The notes beneath the pieces are model-generated. The model did no database searches. It saw nothing but the letters and a program-made list of their open reading frames with translations, and was not told where the DNA came from. This document shows positions 24,901 through 37,905 of a stretch of DNA of 64,000 bases, piece by piece. Position 1 is the stretch's first letter. The number at the start of each line of letters is the position of its first letter. The position numbers were made by a program, and so were the translations under genes. Source of the DNA: Allacma fusca (lineage: Eukaryota; Arthropoda; Collembola; Symphypleona; Sminthuridae); contig OX359246.1 of the NCBI GenBank assembly GCA_947179485.1, positions 3,286,001 to 3,350,000 of the forward strand. Reading direction: 5' to 3'.

Positions 24901-27581
24901 TTCTCCGAATGAAGCCCCATTTATTAAGCAAATGCTCCAGGTTTCCAAACAACCCTTTTAGGTTCCATGGGAAAACATTTTTGTGCAACATGTTGACACA
25001 TATATTCATTAATTAGCTCCGCAAACCTGTCCACCTGTTTTTTCCGCCTCTTGTTTGCGCAATTTTCAGGCGAAATTGCCATATTCCGGAAAATTGGAAC
25101 AGACGCTTGCGATTTTCATGAATTATTTTTGCGGGCTGGGTTTATTCTTGCAATAGCATTTTCGCACACCCCGAAAAAATGCCTGTCAACTTAGGTTGGC
25201 AAATTCATAGGAACAAGTTGTCAAAAAATGTAGCACATATTTTTTAAAGCAATTTAGTGTAAGTTTTATAAATTATTAATCCACATTTTCATGTCCTTTA
25301 TTTTTAAAATTTCAGCCCAATTTCGAAATATTTTTCAGAAATTTGAGCATTCTAATTTAGAATGTTTAACGTTTTGATTATTTTATTTTAGCATGTTTAA
25401 AAAAATTGTGGCGGGACTTTGAAAATTTTTGCAACTAGTTTGAAAATCTGTATAAAAAATATTTTGAACACACTACACAATTTTTTCCATGTAGAGTTAG
25501 CTCATATTTAAAAAAAAAATTAGTCAAACATTCTCAAAGTATTTGATTCCATTTAATCTATTCCCCCAAAATGTACCAATGCGCTTAAATCCCACAAAAT
25601 CAAAACATGTCATAGAATTTTGTCAACCCTAAAAATTCTCACTAGAAAATTCCCCCCGAGAATGTTTTACAAGCTGCGCCATGATAAAACCAGAGAACCG
25701 GGGAAAATATCCATGTCCCAAGTTGCAACAACCATGTCAACATGTGCATATAAAATTGAAGTGGTCGATCATCATTAATTATCCAAAGGTACGGTCCTAA
25801 AGCCTAAATGCAAACTATGAAGAAACACTCCGATTTTCAACCCTGTCACTGAGCAATTCTCATGTAATCAAGTATCCTCAAAAGCCCCATTACAAGTCTA
25901 GAAAGCAAGTGTTTTAACCAAAATCCACCCAAATATTGATACGTAGCAAGTGTGGGCCGAAACCGCAATACAAGAGAATGTTCATACAGTAAATTTTCCC
26001 TAATCGGGATCTGTACCTAAAATCCCGCCCGAATTTTATCCCTAAACCGAAATTTTGTGGAACCCCAAATTTCCTCGGAAAAATTTGATTAAAAACACCC
26101 TAAATGTCAGATACGTTTTCCTGAAAAAAAATTTCCTGCAGTTTGTATTGACAGTTTGATGGGAAAATTGAATAAAAATGTGGTTTTTCATGTGGCGCCG
26201 GTTGGTAAAAGTTTGACTGTACGTATTGGCATGTGAGGAAACTTGAGAGAATTTATACCCGCAATAAATTTTCATGAGCTGGCTAATGTTGTTTGGGAAA
26301 CGATTGGGGCTGTTGGAGCAAATACGGTGTATATGTTTTCACGTCGTTATGTACAGGGGTTTGGAGGATGTAGAGCACATTTGCTTAGAGGCGCTTATAA
26401 AGAAATTTTACTTCGGAGAGCCCCAATTGCCATTTCCTTGTCCATAACTCCCAGCACACAAATTATGGATAGGGTTTTAATTGCAGGGCTTACGTATTTG
26501 AGAGAAAAGAATAGCTATGTATTAGTGTGTTTTTAGGAGGGGAAACTCGCTTGCTGGGAAATGCCAGGCAGGGAAAGAGAAGAAATCACAAATCAGAGGA
26601 GCTTTAACGATACACAATTCTGAACCGTCGGGGTAATTAATAAATCATGAGTGAGTGACATTAATTTATTAAGCCTGTCTCTATTTGGCTTATTGGTGTC
26701 TGTCTACATGCTGGAGAGCAGACGAAGGATGGGGAAATGCGTCAACACATTCCTTACATGGTTGATACGTCATCCCTGTTAGTGGCTCTTTATGGGGTGC
26801 CAGGAACGCTGTAGTAATAATGGGGGGAAAAATTTACCGTAGCAAAAATATTTCTTCGACACTTGTTTTTCAAATATAATTTCTTTCCGCAAATAAAAAA
26901 AACATTGATATTTCAGAACATCGACTAAAAAATTTTAAAATGTTTAGAGAACGAAAATTTTCGGGTAAAAATTGTAGTAAAAATTTGGGTACGTTTTTTA
27001 GCAAACATTTGTTTGGCAAGTTTGAGTAAATTTGTTAGCAAACATTTGGGGACGATTTTGAATAAAAGTTTCGGAAAACATTTGGGTATGTTTTAAATAA
27101 AACCTTGGTGTAATTTTTGGTGACAATTCAGAATATTTTCAGTAAAGGCTTGAACAAAACTTTTGGTAAAATACAATTGAGTGTAGGTTTTTATATTATT
27201 TATATTAATTTGGACAGCGTTTTGTATTTTTTAAACCTATTTTGTTAAAGAGTAGGGTAGAAGTCTGGACAAATCAATTAAGTAAAATTTCAGGAATCGA
27301 TTTAGTAAATTTTAAAAATACATTTTACTCAATTTTGTTTGAAATATTTTTCAAAATATGTTTAAGGTTTTCGTAAGGGGTTTATAATAATAATGAAAAT
27401 AATATAATAAATATTATAATAATTTTGAAAATGTTTTGTGTAGTATGTTTAAAAAATTAGGGTAATATTTCAATAATAGTTGGGACAAAAATTGATTTCA
27501 TAATTTTGGTTTCATAAATGTGATAAAATTTGTTTTTATAATTTTGATAAAATTCGTTTTAGCAATTTTGTAATATTTATT

Positions 27582-27935
27582 TTGACATTTCGGATACAAT
27601 TTGTCTTGACAAAATTTGTTTTATTAATTTTTGTAAAATTTGCTTTATTAATTTTGGTAAAATTTGTTTTATTAATTTTGGTAAAATTAGTTTTATTAAT
27701 TTTGGTAAAATTTGTTTTATTAATTTTGGTAAAATTAGTTTTATTAATTTTGGTAAAATTTGTTTTATTAATTTTTGTAAAATTTGCTTTATTAATTTCG
27801 GTAATATTTTTTTTATTAAATTTGGTAAAACTTGCTTGGTTAATTTTTGTATTTTTTTTTCAATTTTGGTAAATTTTGTTTTATCAATTTTGGTAAATTT
27901 TGTTTTAATAATTTTGGCAAAATCTTATATAAATT
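27582..27935 (+). repeat. 24-bp array with 48-bp higher order
   Basis: About nine units of TTTTATTAATTTTGGTAAAA plus four bases run in 24-bp register from 27619. The last bases alternate TTTG and TTAG through the middle of the array, giving a 48-bp repeat; decayed units follow to about 27935. Confidence 0.9.
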
Positions 27936-30900
27936 TTGGTAAAATTTTGGGAACTACACTTGGTAAACGTTTAGAAAGTAATTTTGACACGATTTTGGGT
28001 AATAATCTTTGTAAACGTAGGGTTTTCTGCAATGTTTTGAAAGAATCTTGGATGTTTTCGTAGATGTGTTTCGATAAAACTTAAGGTAGTGTTTTTGGAA
28101 ACATTCGTAAACGTTTGCTTAATTTCGGGTAAACATTTGGATAATATTTTTACTATATCTTTTACAGAATTTTGACTAACGTTTCGTAAAAAAATGCAGT
28201 AAAAATTTGAGTAGCATTCTTGGTTAATTTTATGTACGCTTTTGACAAATATTTGGTGCAAACGTTTATGTCATATTTTATTTACAATTGCAAAATCATT
28301 CACGTATAACTTGCCCCTAATATAGCCCAAATGTAAATTTTCGGTACTAGTTGGCAGCGAATCATTAAATTTCCATTCGGTATTTTAAATACCATTGAAA
28401 TACTTGAACCGGTAAAGTATCAATCAGTGGTTTGCTTACCTACAAAATCTTTGCCCAATTAGTGCCTGGTTGACAATCCTATAATTGCTAGTATGATCCA
28501 TTTTGAAATCAACTTACCCTTTCCCCAAATGAACCTAACAACAGTTACCTAATAGAAATTATTTACCTTCATTTAATGTCAAATGAAAATAGGAAAAGGA
28601 ACGCATATTAACCCAATGATCCGGAATGTGTAATTATAAAACTGGATTGAACCCGATAGATTTCCTATTACAAAATTACAAGTTTCAAGAAAATCGGTTT
28701 TGCCCTTATATTTGCATATTATCCTTACACAAGTGAAGTAAGTATCAAATACGGGCTCCGTGAAACGTACTCGGATAAAATACAGTCTAAACTCCATTAC
28801 CCAGAAAATACCTCTAAAATCAACAAACTACCCAAAGTCTGGGCCCATTTACCCAAATGCCTTCCAGCAGGACCTACAAGGGATTCGTGTCCTCAGGAAA
28901 TTTGCAAGTGGAAATTTGCGACTTTCAATTAATTCCACCTGATTTTCTTCCGGGGAAACATATTGTGCGGAAAAACCAGAAACACTAGAAATTATCTCTG
29001 CACGAGGAATGTAATGGGGAAAACCAGCGCACATACCTCTTTATCCCCTAATCCGTATGCAAGAACTGAAAAAATTTCCGATGTAGAAAATATTTCGAAA
29101 ATTTTGCTCAATGTTGACAAAACCATTTCCACCTATATTTTAAAAAATCTCATAACTCCTGTAACTTACTGTTAAATTTTCAGAAAAAATAAGTAATTAC
29201 AAAATAAATTTGCATCATCATCAAATTTTTTCCCCAGATTTTGGGATTTTCTCAATTTTCATAAAATGTTTTGTGATACGCCAAAAATTTAAAAAGTTAT
29301 GGAAAAAATTCAAATTTTAGGAATGGCCCCAAAGTTTTGAGAAAATCGTATATATAAAAAATTGTGTAATAAAAATGTGCTGGCAAATTATACATTAAAA
29401 AATAATTTTTTTCTTGATAAAATTTGAAGACATTGTTTTACCGAAATTTAACTACCTGCCATTGAAAAATTTTGCAGTGGGTTGGAAATGTTTTTCAAAA
29501 TTCTGGAATTTTTTGAATGTGCTGGGAATTTCAAAATGTTTTCAAAATTTGGGGGAAATTGTTGAATCAAAATTGAGGGAATTTTTCACTTTTAGGGGCT
29601 AAATTGAAAACAAAAGGTTTTCGGTTCCAAATATGCACGCCTCACTTGTAAATAGGATTTTGCATGTTTGAGTGCGGGCGTTAAGACAGATAGTACCTGG
29701 CCTGGGAGCATGTTGGGGAGGAAATAGGGGAATAGGAATTTACCTGCTCTTCCTCGCAATTAAATTAACTACCCAAAAGAGGAGAGAACCCAATTTCCTT
29801 CGTCTTTCAATTTCCGCTAATTGCTTTCAGGCCGTTTATGAACTTTATGGCGGTTAAGGAGGAACGGGGCTCCTGAGAATTCCTAATCTCCTTGTTTACC
29901 ATCAAAAGGGCTCACCCGGAAATTTCAACCAAAATCCTCCCACAACCTTCCATGGCATGTGTTAGCACCAGGGTAAGAAAAAACATGTAAAATAACAATG
30001 CGCCAACATACCAGGGAAAATTAAACGTCACCCTTAAACATACTCCCGATCCGATTTTTTCGGAAAATTCTTACATGTTTTTGTATTTGAGATCATTAGG
30101 AAAGTTGGGCTTATCAACACAACAGCCTCAGGGTCCACATAAGCCTGAACGTTTTCATTCATCAAAAAATTCTTTGCAGGATAAGGCGTCAAATTGGGTA
30201 AAAACTGGAAACCAGTTTTTTAAAGCCAAAATTACGTTTTCAGGGGAAATTGTACCAAAATCTGTATTTTATTGAATTTGAATTTTTGCCCCTATTTTAT
30301 TTGAAAATTTGCTAAATAGCTTTAAATTTAACGAAGTAAATTTTTGGAATTTAGTCAAAAAAGTGGTACGGAAAATTTTGAATGGTTTTTAAAACCCTTA
30401 TTTTTATGGTGCTGAAATCAGGCTTGAAAATACTCTCACAAGAGAAGATAATGTTTCATGCGTGCGTTACAGCGTGTTGGAAGTAATAAAACTGAGGCAG
30501 TAATTTCCAGTGGGTCCATTCCGAGCTGGGTTGTTGTGGGTCTGGAACATAAATTCAAATTTGCCTCCTCCAGGCAGATTCAATTTACTCAATGGAAATA
30601 ATTATCTTGGGGAAAGCACCAATTTGCAATTCATAAGCAACTCTTCTCGAGACTAAATGACATTCCTATTTCATTCCTTACTCCTTAATTGTCTCAAGTC
30701 CTCACACAATTTCTGTCTCTTCCAAACTCCTAATAGGGAAATTTTCACAAGATGGCTTTTAAGCCAGACCTGAGTTCAAAATAATTGATGTATGTAGCAT
30801 GTAACAAATTTTGTTGTTACGATTTGAGTTGTACTGCTTCAAAAATAAGAATGGTTTTCCCGTTTATGTCTTAAAATTTTGGGGCCAAGTTTAATGTAAA

Positions 30901-31009
30901 AGTCGACTCTTCGCAAAAATACTATTCAGTCTTGTATGTCACGTTTTCAGGGTGAAAATTTCGGGAAAACTTGTTAAAGCGCTAAATAGGGGAAATATTT
31001 TGGGGGTGT

Positions 31010-31570
31010 AAAATTTATTCGTAAATATTTCACAATTTTACATTTTTAGGGCAAATATTTTACGCTCGATAATTATCGGAGCAAACATTTTACAGTAGTA
31101 AAATTATTACAGGCGTAAATATTTGATAAGTATACAATGTTTGAGCAAAATAATTTACAGATGTTAATTTTCTTAGTAAATATTTTACAGTGGTGTAAAT
31201 AAACAGTCGTAAAATTTTACAGGTGTCAAATTTTGGGTCATATATTATATACAAGTAAAATTTCTATGAAAAAAATTTACAGGTGGAAAATTTCGATGGA
31301 AATATTTTACGGTGTAAATTTTACTATGGAAATATTTCACGAATGTAAAATATTGACCTAAATTTATGTAATATATGTCCAAAATTAAAATTGTGCTAAA
31401 AATATTTTACGGCCGTACAATTTTTAGGTAAATATTTTAAAGGTGTAAAATTGTGTGTTAAAATTTTACAGATTTCAAATTTTGGGGGAAATATTTTAGA
31501 GTTGCAAAATTCAGTTTTTTGCAGTAAAAAATTTTTTATAATTTTACGGGAATTTTTGCTAGCGTACAAT
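31010..31570 (+). repeat. Degenerate GTAAATATTTTACAGGTGTAAAATTTT-type array
   Basis: TAAATATTTTACAG and GGTGTAAAATTTT alternate with variable spacing; the segments are partly self-complementary (AAATATTTTAC against GTAAAATATTT). Confidence 0.65.
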
Positions 31571-33169
31571 TTTCGGTGGTAAATACTTTCTAACCGTTTC
31601 TAAGAAGTTGAACCCCCATGATGTTTTTCCCTGCGGATGTTCCCATTGAAAATAAAGTGAAGGAAGGAATCGGCTGGGAAATTAAAAGGGAGGAGCAATT
31701 AAATACTATAAAACTTGACGTTCCACTTGACTGTTTTCTTTTAAGAGAATTTCCACCCCAAGATTTCCAGCGTGCATTTCCAGGAGAGACAGCGACAAGG
31801 TAAGGGGAAAGAGGTCCTTAAGATAACCGGTTACCGAGGACCAGGAGCAGGGGAAATTCTAGACAAAGAAAACTTGTGAGGAGATAACTTGTGTGTATGT
31901 GGAAGCAACTGCTCCCTCAACTTGTTTTCCATTAAAAAGTTAGATGCTCAAAGTCTGGAAGAATTCCGTATTTCACCCAACCACTCTCTGAACCCCTAAA
32001 TACGGGCTAGCCCATATAGTTGCATACGCATCTCCACTTCCCTCTGAATCAGGTCTACGTACACATTTACTTAAGTCCAAAGGAGCGGTTTAGACGGAGA
32101 TTACAATTGATTTTGGAACGTGATACGTCCTCCAAATACACACGCCAAAAACCTTCCCACAATAAGCAACAGTCTATTTTTTACCATTTTACAATCAGCC
32201 CGCAATCTCCTTCCATAAACGTCCCAAGACCAAATCTGGAAAATTTGGGAACTCTCATTCCTAAATTTTAAAACATTTCCCTCTGTCCAGAGCATTTTGA
32301 GTGACCAAATTCCTTGAAAATATGTATAAAAATTTGCCCCAATTATTATAAAACCCTAAATTTTTGCGCTCACGCTGGTGAAAATTTGTGTAAGATTTTT
32401 ACGACAAAGGGGGCAATGTTGCTCCCAATTGCAAAAACGGGTTCCTAAATTTACTTCAAAAATGCGTTTTTTAGACAAAATGCTTTGTCAACAAGTTTTT
32501 CTTCCTTATGTTGTTTAAAACCATGTAATTATGTGTTCTGCAAAATTATAAGGAAAATATTTTCACAAAAACACGATTTGCGTAAAAAATGGGTTTAAAA
32601 TTTCGAGACTTTGGTGGCAGCATTTGGGTCAGAATCAATAAAATATTATTTTAGATAATTTAATTACCATATTGTTTTTGGAGAATGAGAGGTTTTCCAA
32701 GTTTGGAAACATTTTGAAAGTTGGGATGATGTTGGGTCGGTTGGACTTGAAGAGGAGGGAAATGGTTTCTAAATTACATCCCGATTTGGACAAAGGCTGG
32801 TTTGGTGGAAGTTTTGCGGTGAGATAAGGCGGAATAGGATAGGACTATGGTGGGTATGAAAACCATTGAGTTCAAGCGTAATGTTTCCGTAATAAGCTTA
32901 ACTTTAGATTTGGGAGTGTAACTGTGAACTTGAAAAGGATTCCATAAACTGCGGGTTTCACAAGTTCCCTAATTATAATTGCACCTCAGAGTCCATGTCT
33001 ATATTGTCTAAATGTTACCAAAATCTGATGTTCCAAGGGCTGGGCAAAATTTTCAAATTTTCAGCAAGAATTTATTTTTATTTAGAAATTTTCGATTTCA
33101 GCTTTGTTCCTTAAGCACGAAGCTTTTCGGAAATCATCATTTCGCTTAAAACGTGCTAAAACAGTCGTA

Positions 33170-33440
33170 TTGCAGTAAAACTGTCAAAATGTAAAACGGT
33201 CAAAACAAAAAACGTTCAAAATGTTAAACAGTCCAATTGTAAATCGATCAAAATGTAAAACGGTCAAAATGTAAAACGGTCAAAATGTAAAACGGTCAAA
33301 ACGTAAAAAAGTCAAAATGTAAAACGGTCAAAATGTAAAACAGTCAAATTGTAAAGCAGTCCAAAATGAAAACCATCAAAACACATTAACGCGATAAAAA
33401 CAGCAAAGCAGCCAAAATGTTGTAAAATGGTCAAAAATCG
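33170..33440 (+). repeat. 16-bp array GTCAAAATGTAAAACG
   Basis: Units in exact register start at 33247, 33263, 33279, 33295, 33311, 33327 and 33343, with decayed units on both sides. Confidence 0.92.
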
Positions 33441-35339
33441 GTAAAGTCATAAACATTTTGAAAACTTCTCCAAAATAACATTTTAAAATGTTACCAAATC
33501 AATTTCTACAAAAATACAAAATTGTTAAAATCTAAAAAGTCCCTTTCAAAACATCCTTTCACTTTTTATCAATTTTGTAAATTTGTCACAAAACATTCCA
33601 TTTTCAGTTTAAAAATGTGCACTTCATTTTCTAAATGTTTCTTATATTTTTAACACAAAAATTTTTAAAAAAAGTTTCAAAATTTATAAAAATTTTATAC
33701 ATATTTTTATCATATATATTTTTATCACAAAATCATTTTTGGGGGTGTTAAAGCAAATTTACTATGATTTTGAGAGTTTGCCCAACCCTTGGAATGATGT
33801 TGGGGGGAAATGTGGAAATGTGGGAGAGGACACTTGGGGAAATAGCATAAGGTTAAAATATATGAAGAAAGTTCCGCGTGAGTTGGCCCACATTACAATA
33901 CAATTAATGGACGTGGTACTTCCCCAGAGGCCATCTTGACTTTCTCCGTAAGTCCTCACACCAGAGCTATAAGTGGGCTCAAGATTTCCAGAGAAATCCC
34001 ACATCTATATTAAGAGTCAAGTGTCTTCTATATTCATTGTCTCCGACAGTCTCTTATCCTCCCAGCCCCAAATTAGCTCTGAACGGAAAAACGGGCATTA
34101 ATAACCCAAGGACTTTACGGGCACTTCTCCCAAATACGTCCACATACGCAAATATCAGAGGGACAGATAAAAGGGAAAATGTATGTTTTCTCCTTTTGCG
34201 GTGGACGGGGGTCCCCAGGTGCCCCTTTTGTTTTATTCTGCCCGCATGTAGAAGGTTACGCCAAAGATAGAACCTATTGCTTTCAAAACTCCCTCCATTT
34301 ATTATCCTTAAGAACAAATCTCTTCCGAAGCGTTCAAAACCCCACAATCCCAACCCCCAATTTCTAACTCAACCACAAATACATACTTTTTTTCAAATTT
34401 CATCAAGTTTACCCCAAATTCCAAATTTCCCGTTGAAAATATTTGAGTAAGAATTTTATGAAATTTTGGATAAAAATTTTTAGAGAAATTTTACAAAAAC
34501 CTACCCTTAAATTTTGGCGCAAATTCCCAATAACAGGGTAAAAATTGTATTAAAAATTTTCAGGCACAAAATTACGGAAGCAGTTTTTGGGGAAATATTG
34601 AGGCGCAAACAATTAAGGGGCAGAATAAAATACGCCAATAAAAAAGTTTTTTGAATATGCACCCTAATATCTTATGCATATGGTAACTCTATAAAAGGGT
34701 AATGTAAAGCCTGGAAAAGTTTCTCCTGAGGGATTTTAGGGGAAAGTCTGGAATTAATAGGGAGTGTATACCTGTTGGGGAAATATGCAGAAAATGCTTA
34801 AGACAGGAATGTGCGGATTATTTGTGGCACTTGAGAGAGGCACTTTCCGCAAGCACTTAGCTCTCCCTTTTTTCAGGCTCTGTAACTTTGTTTCTATTTT
34901 AATTGTCCGCAACAGCCATGTCGCAGCATTTTAGGGAACGTAACCCGAATGTGCATCTGTACAAGGGGTTGCTTTGGATTTACCTCCCTTTAAGCCCATT
35001 ATGTAGAGAAAATCCTGACAGCATGTCTGCGCCTTTTTATCCCTACGGATTCTTATGGATTTCTTCAAAGTACGAACCATTGGTTCGAAATTTCTTCAAA
35101 ATATGGGTAAAATATGTTCAAAATAGGGATGAAGTATCTTGAAAATCGCAATAAACTTTCCTCAAAAGTGTTATTAAAATTCCTCAAAATTGATATTAAA
35201 TTTTCTCGCAATACCGGCCAAAATTAGAGAATGTTACAAAGTTTCAAAAGACTAAGGCAAAAAATGTGGGAAAAATGTCCTAAAAGTACAAGCAAAATTT
35301 CTAAATAACTTTAGAAAAAATTATTCAAGGAACCAGCAA

Positions 35340-35460
35340 AATTGGCTAAAATTTACACAAAATAAGGGCAAAATTCTATCAACATTCGGGTAAAATTTGT
35401 TAAAATTTACAAAATATAAGGGCAAAATGTTATCAGCATTCGGGTAAAATTTGTTCATAA
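35340..35460 (+). repeat. 54-bp duplication (CATTCGGGTAAAATTTGTT)
   Basis: The CATTCGGGTAAAATTTGTT landmark at 35383 recurs at 35437, with AAGGGCAAAAT before each copy. Confidence 0.75.
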
Positions 35461-37149
35461 TGCTGGGGAAAAATCCGCAAAATGTGCGTAGCATCTCGAT
35501 AATATGCAGATATTTTCCCCTAAAAACTTCATGAAAATATGCTTAAAATTTTAACAAAACGAAAGCAAAAATTTCATATAAGATCGTGCAAACATTTGCT
35601 AAAATTTTCTTAAAATTTTAGAAATACCCCTAAAAATGGAGAAAATTTTGCCCCATACCCAGGGAAGTTTAGTTCACTATGGGAACAGAATGTTTTTTCA
35701 AACGTGTCGATTTTGCATTGCAACCGGAGACAATTTTGTAACACCCCGTATGTTCTTGCATGTAATCAAATGGGCCTTCCCCATAAAGCTCACTCCCGGC
35801 GTGACTCTTGTTATGTAATAATAGCTAACGAGCCAGAAATTTTAGCCCCTTTAGGTAAGGTAAGTGTATAAGGACGGAGTGCATTATGGGCCGTATGCAC
35901 GTGAGTTGTAATATTAGGGCAAGCAGGGAGCGTGCGGGCTATAAAGTGACTTTATATGTCACATAAATTACACCGAGTGCTAAGGATAAGTCAGAGGAGT
36001 AAAATAAATCTGAGCCAAATCCCTCAAATGTAGCTCCTTCCGAGTTGTCTCTATTTCTTCCCTCTTCAGCCATAAGCATGTATTTTATGGGATAAAGCCC
36101 TTAAACTCCTCTTCAAGGCGTCAAAATTCCCAATGTCGTTTACATACACGAGAAAACTGTGATTTAAGATTTCCAGAAAACACTTCCTTTTAAATTGGTC
36201 AAAAATTTTGAACAAAAATTTTAAACCCACTTTCAGCAATTCGAAATTGTATTTATTTTCTATGCAGTAGCCTGGGAAATTATTACACGTAATATTGGGG
36301 CAAAATTTGATTCCCCAAATTTTAAATCTCAGCGCTAACAAAATGTTGAAATTCTACACTTTTAAATTTGTTTTTTAAAAACTTTCGTCACAACACCAAA
36401 TGTACATTTGACGTTTGTCCAAAAATCGGTTTTAGCCCATAAATTTTAGATTCTCGTGCGTCATCCTGTCCACTTTAAAAATTTTATGGCTGGAGAGGTT
36501 TTAAGAGACCAGTTGAAAACCCTGGAGTGAAGTAGCACTGTAGACTCCGGTCCAGTATAAAAATATTTATGAGCATTGAATATTCAAGTATTTTTGAGCC
36601 CGTGCATACATATGCATGCAAATATATGTTTTCACAATATTTCGTGTGCACAAAAGCGGGCAGCAAAGCTTGGATTTCTTAGTATCCTTGGGGATTTTAA
36701 GAGCCATCAAAATGACCCTGAATCTTCTCTTGTTTGCTATAATATGGTTTGTATGGACGTTCTTTGAGCTATGCAAAAATTTCTGTTCAGGGCTTAGGAA
36801 CAGCTCAAAGCGATGGTCACGATTGCTGTAAAAATTTTAGGGATCTGGTTAAGAGGTTCGGTAAGGCAGTAACTTAAACAACCTACATTCAAATTTTTAT
36901 ACATAAATTGCTAGCATTTTTAATAGTAAAATCTCCAAACATTTTGATAATAAAATGTACACACTTTATACAGTAAACATGCAAAAGTCTCATACACCAG
37001 AGGTGCTAAAACTTTCCAAAAATATCTTATAATTTGTGGCATAAAGTTTGGACACATTTCATTTTCCAATTTTCCCTACAAAACATGCAAACGTTTGCTT
37101 CAAAATAAGCAGTTTTCGTTCAAAAAATATATACTAATTTTGGGCAAAT

Positions 37150-37905
37150 ATTAATTGCCACAAAATGTGCACACATGTTGAACACAAAACGTGAACCAAT
37201 TTTGGCAACAAAAGGTGAACAAGTTTTGGCAACAAATTGTGCACGAATTTTGGCCACAAAATGTGAACTAATTTTGGCCACAAATGTGCACAAATTTTGT
37301 CCACAAATGTGCACAAATTTTGTCCACAAAATGTGCACAAATTTTGATCGCAAACTGTGCACAAATTTTGATCACAAACTGTGCACAAATTTTGATCACA
37401 AACTGTGCACAAATTTTGCGGAAAACGTGGTAACAACATTTGGCCAAAAAATGCGAACAAATTGTGATCATAACTGTGATCAAATTTTGATCACAACATG
37501 TGCATAAATTTTGATCACAAAATGTGCATAAATTTTGATCACAAAATGGGCATAAATTTTGATCGCAAAATGTGCGTAAATTTTGATCACAAAATGTGCA
37601 TAAATTTTGATCACAAAATGGGCGTAAATTTTGATCCCAAAATGTGCATAAATTTTGATCACAAAATGTGCATAAATTTTGATCACAAAATGTGCATAAA
37701 TTTTGATCACAAAATGTGCATAAATTTTGATCATAAATGTGCATAAATTTGATAACAAAATGTGCATAAATTTTGATCACAAAATGTGCATAAATTTTGA
37801 TCCCAAAATGAACATAAATTTTTATCACAAAATATGCATAAATTTTTATCCCAAAATGAACATAAATTTTTATCACAAAATATGCATAAATTTTTATCAA
37901 AACAT
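37150..37905 (+). repeat. Long 24-bp array, two sub-families
   Basis: About 31 units. To about 37440 the units read CAAATTTTGGCCACAAAATG or CAAATTTTGATCACAAACTG plus four bases. From about 37490 they read CATAAATTTTGATCACAAAA plus TGTG, in exact 24-bp register. The last units change to TTTTTATC. Long frames on both strands (up to 210 codons) come from the period being a multiple of three. Confidence 0.95.

Noticed and set aside
26243-26536. 97-codon + frame in a GC-richer island
   Set aside because: No family recognised and no exon signals; left unannotated.
37268-37900. 210-codon minus-strand frame, longest after the membrane exon
   Set aside because: It is a translation of the 24-bp array; the period is a multiple of three, so frames on both strands stay open. 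The peptide is a monotonous DQNLCTF/IKIYAHFV repeat.
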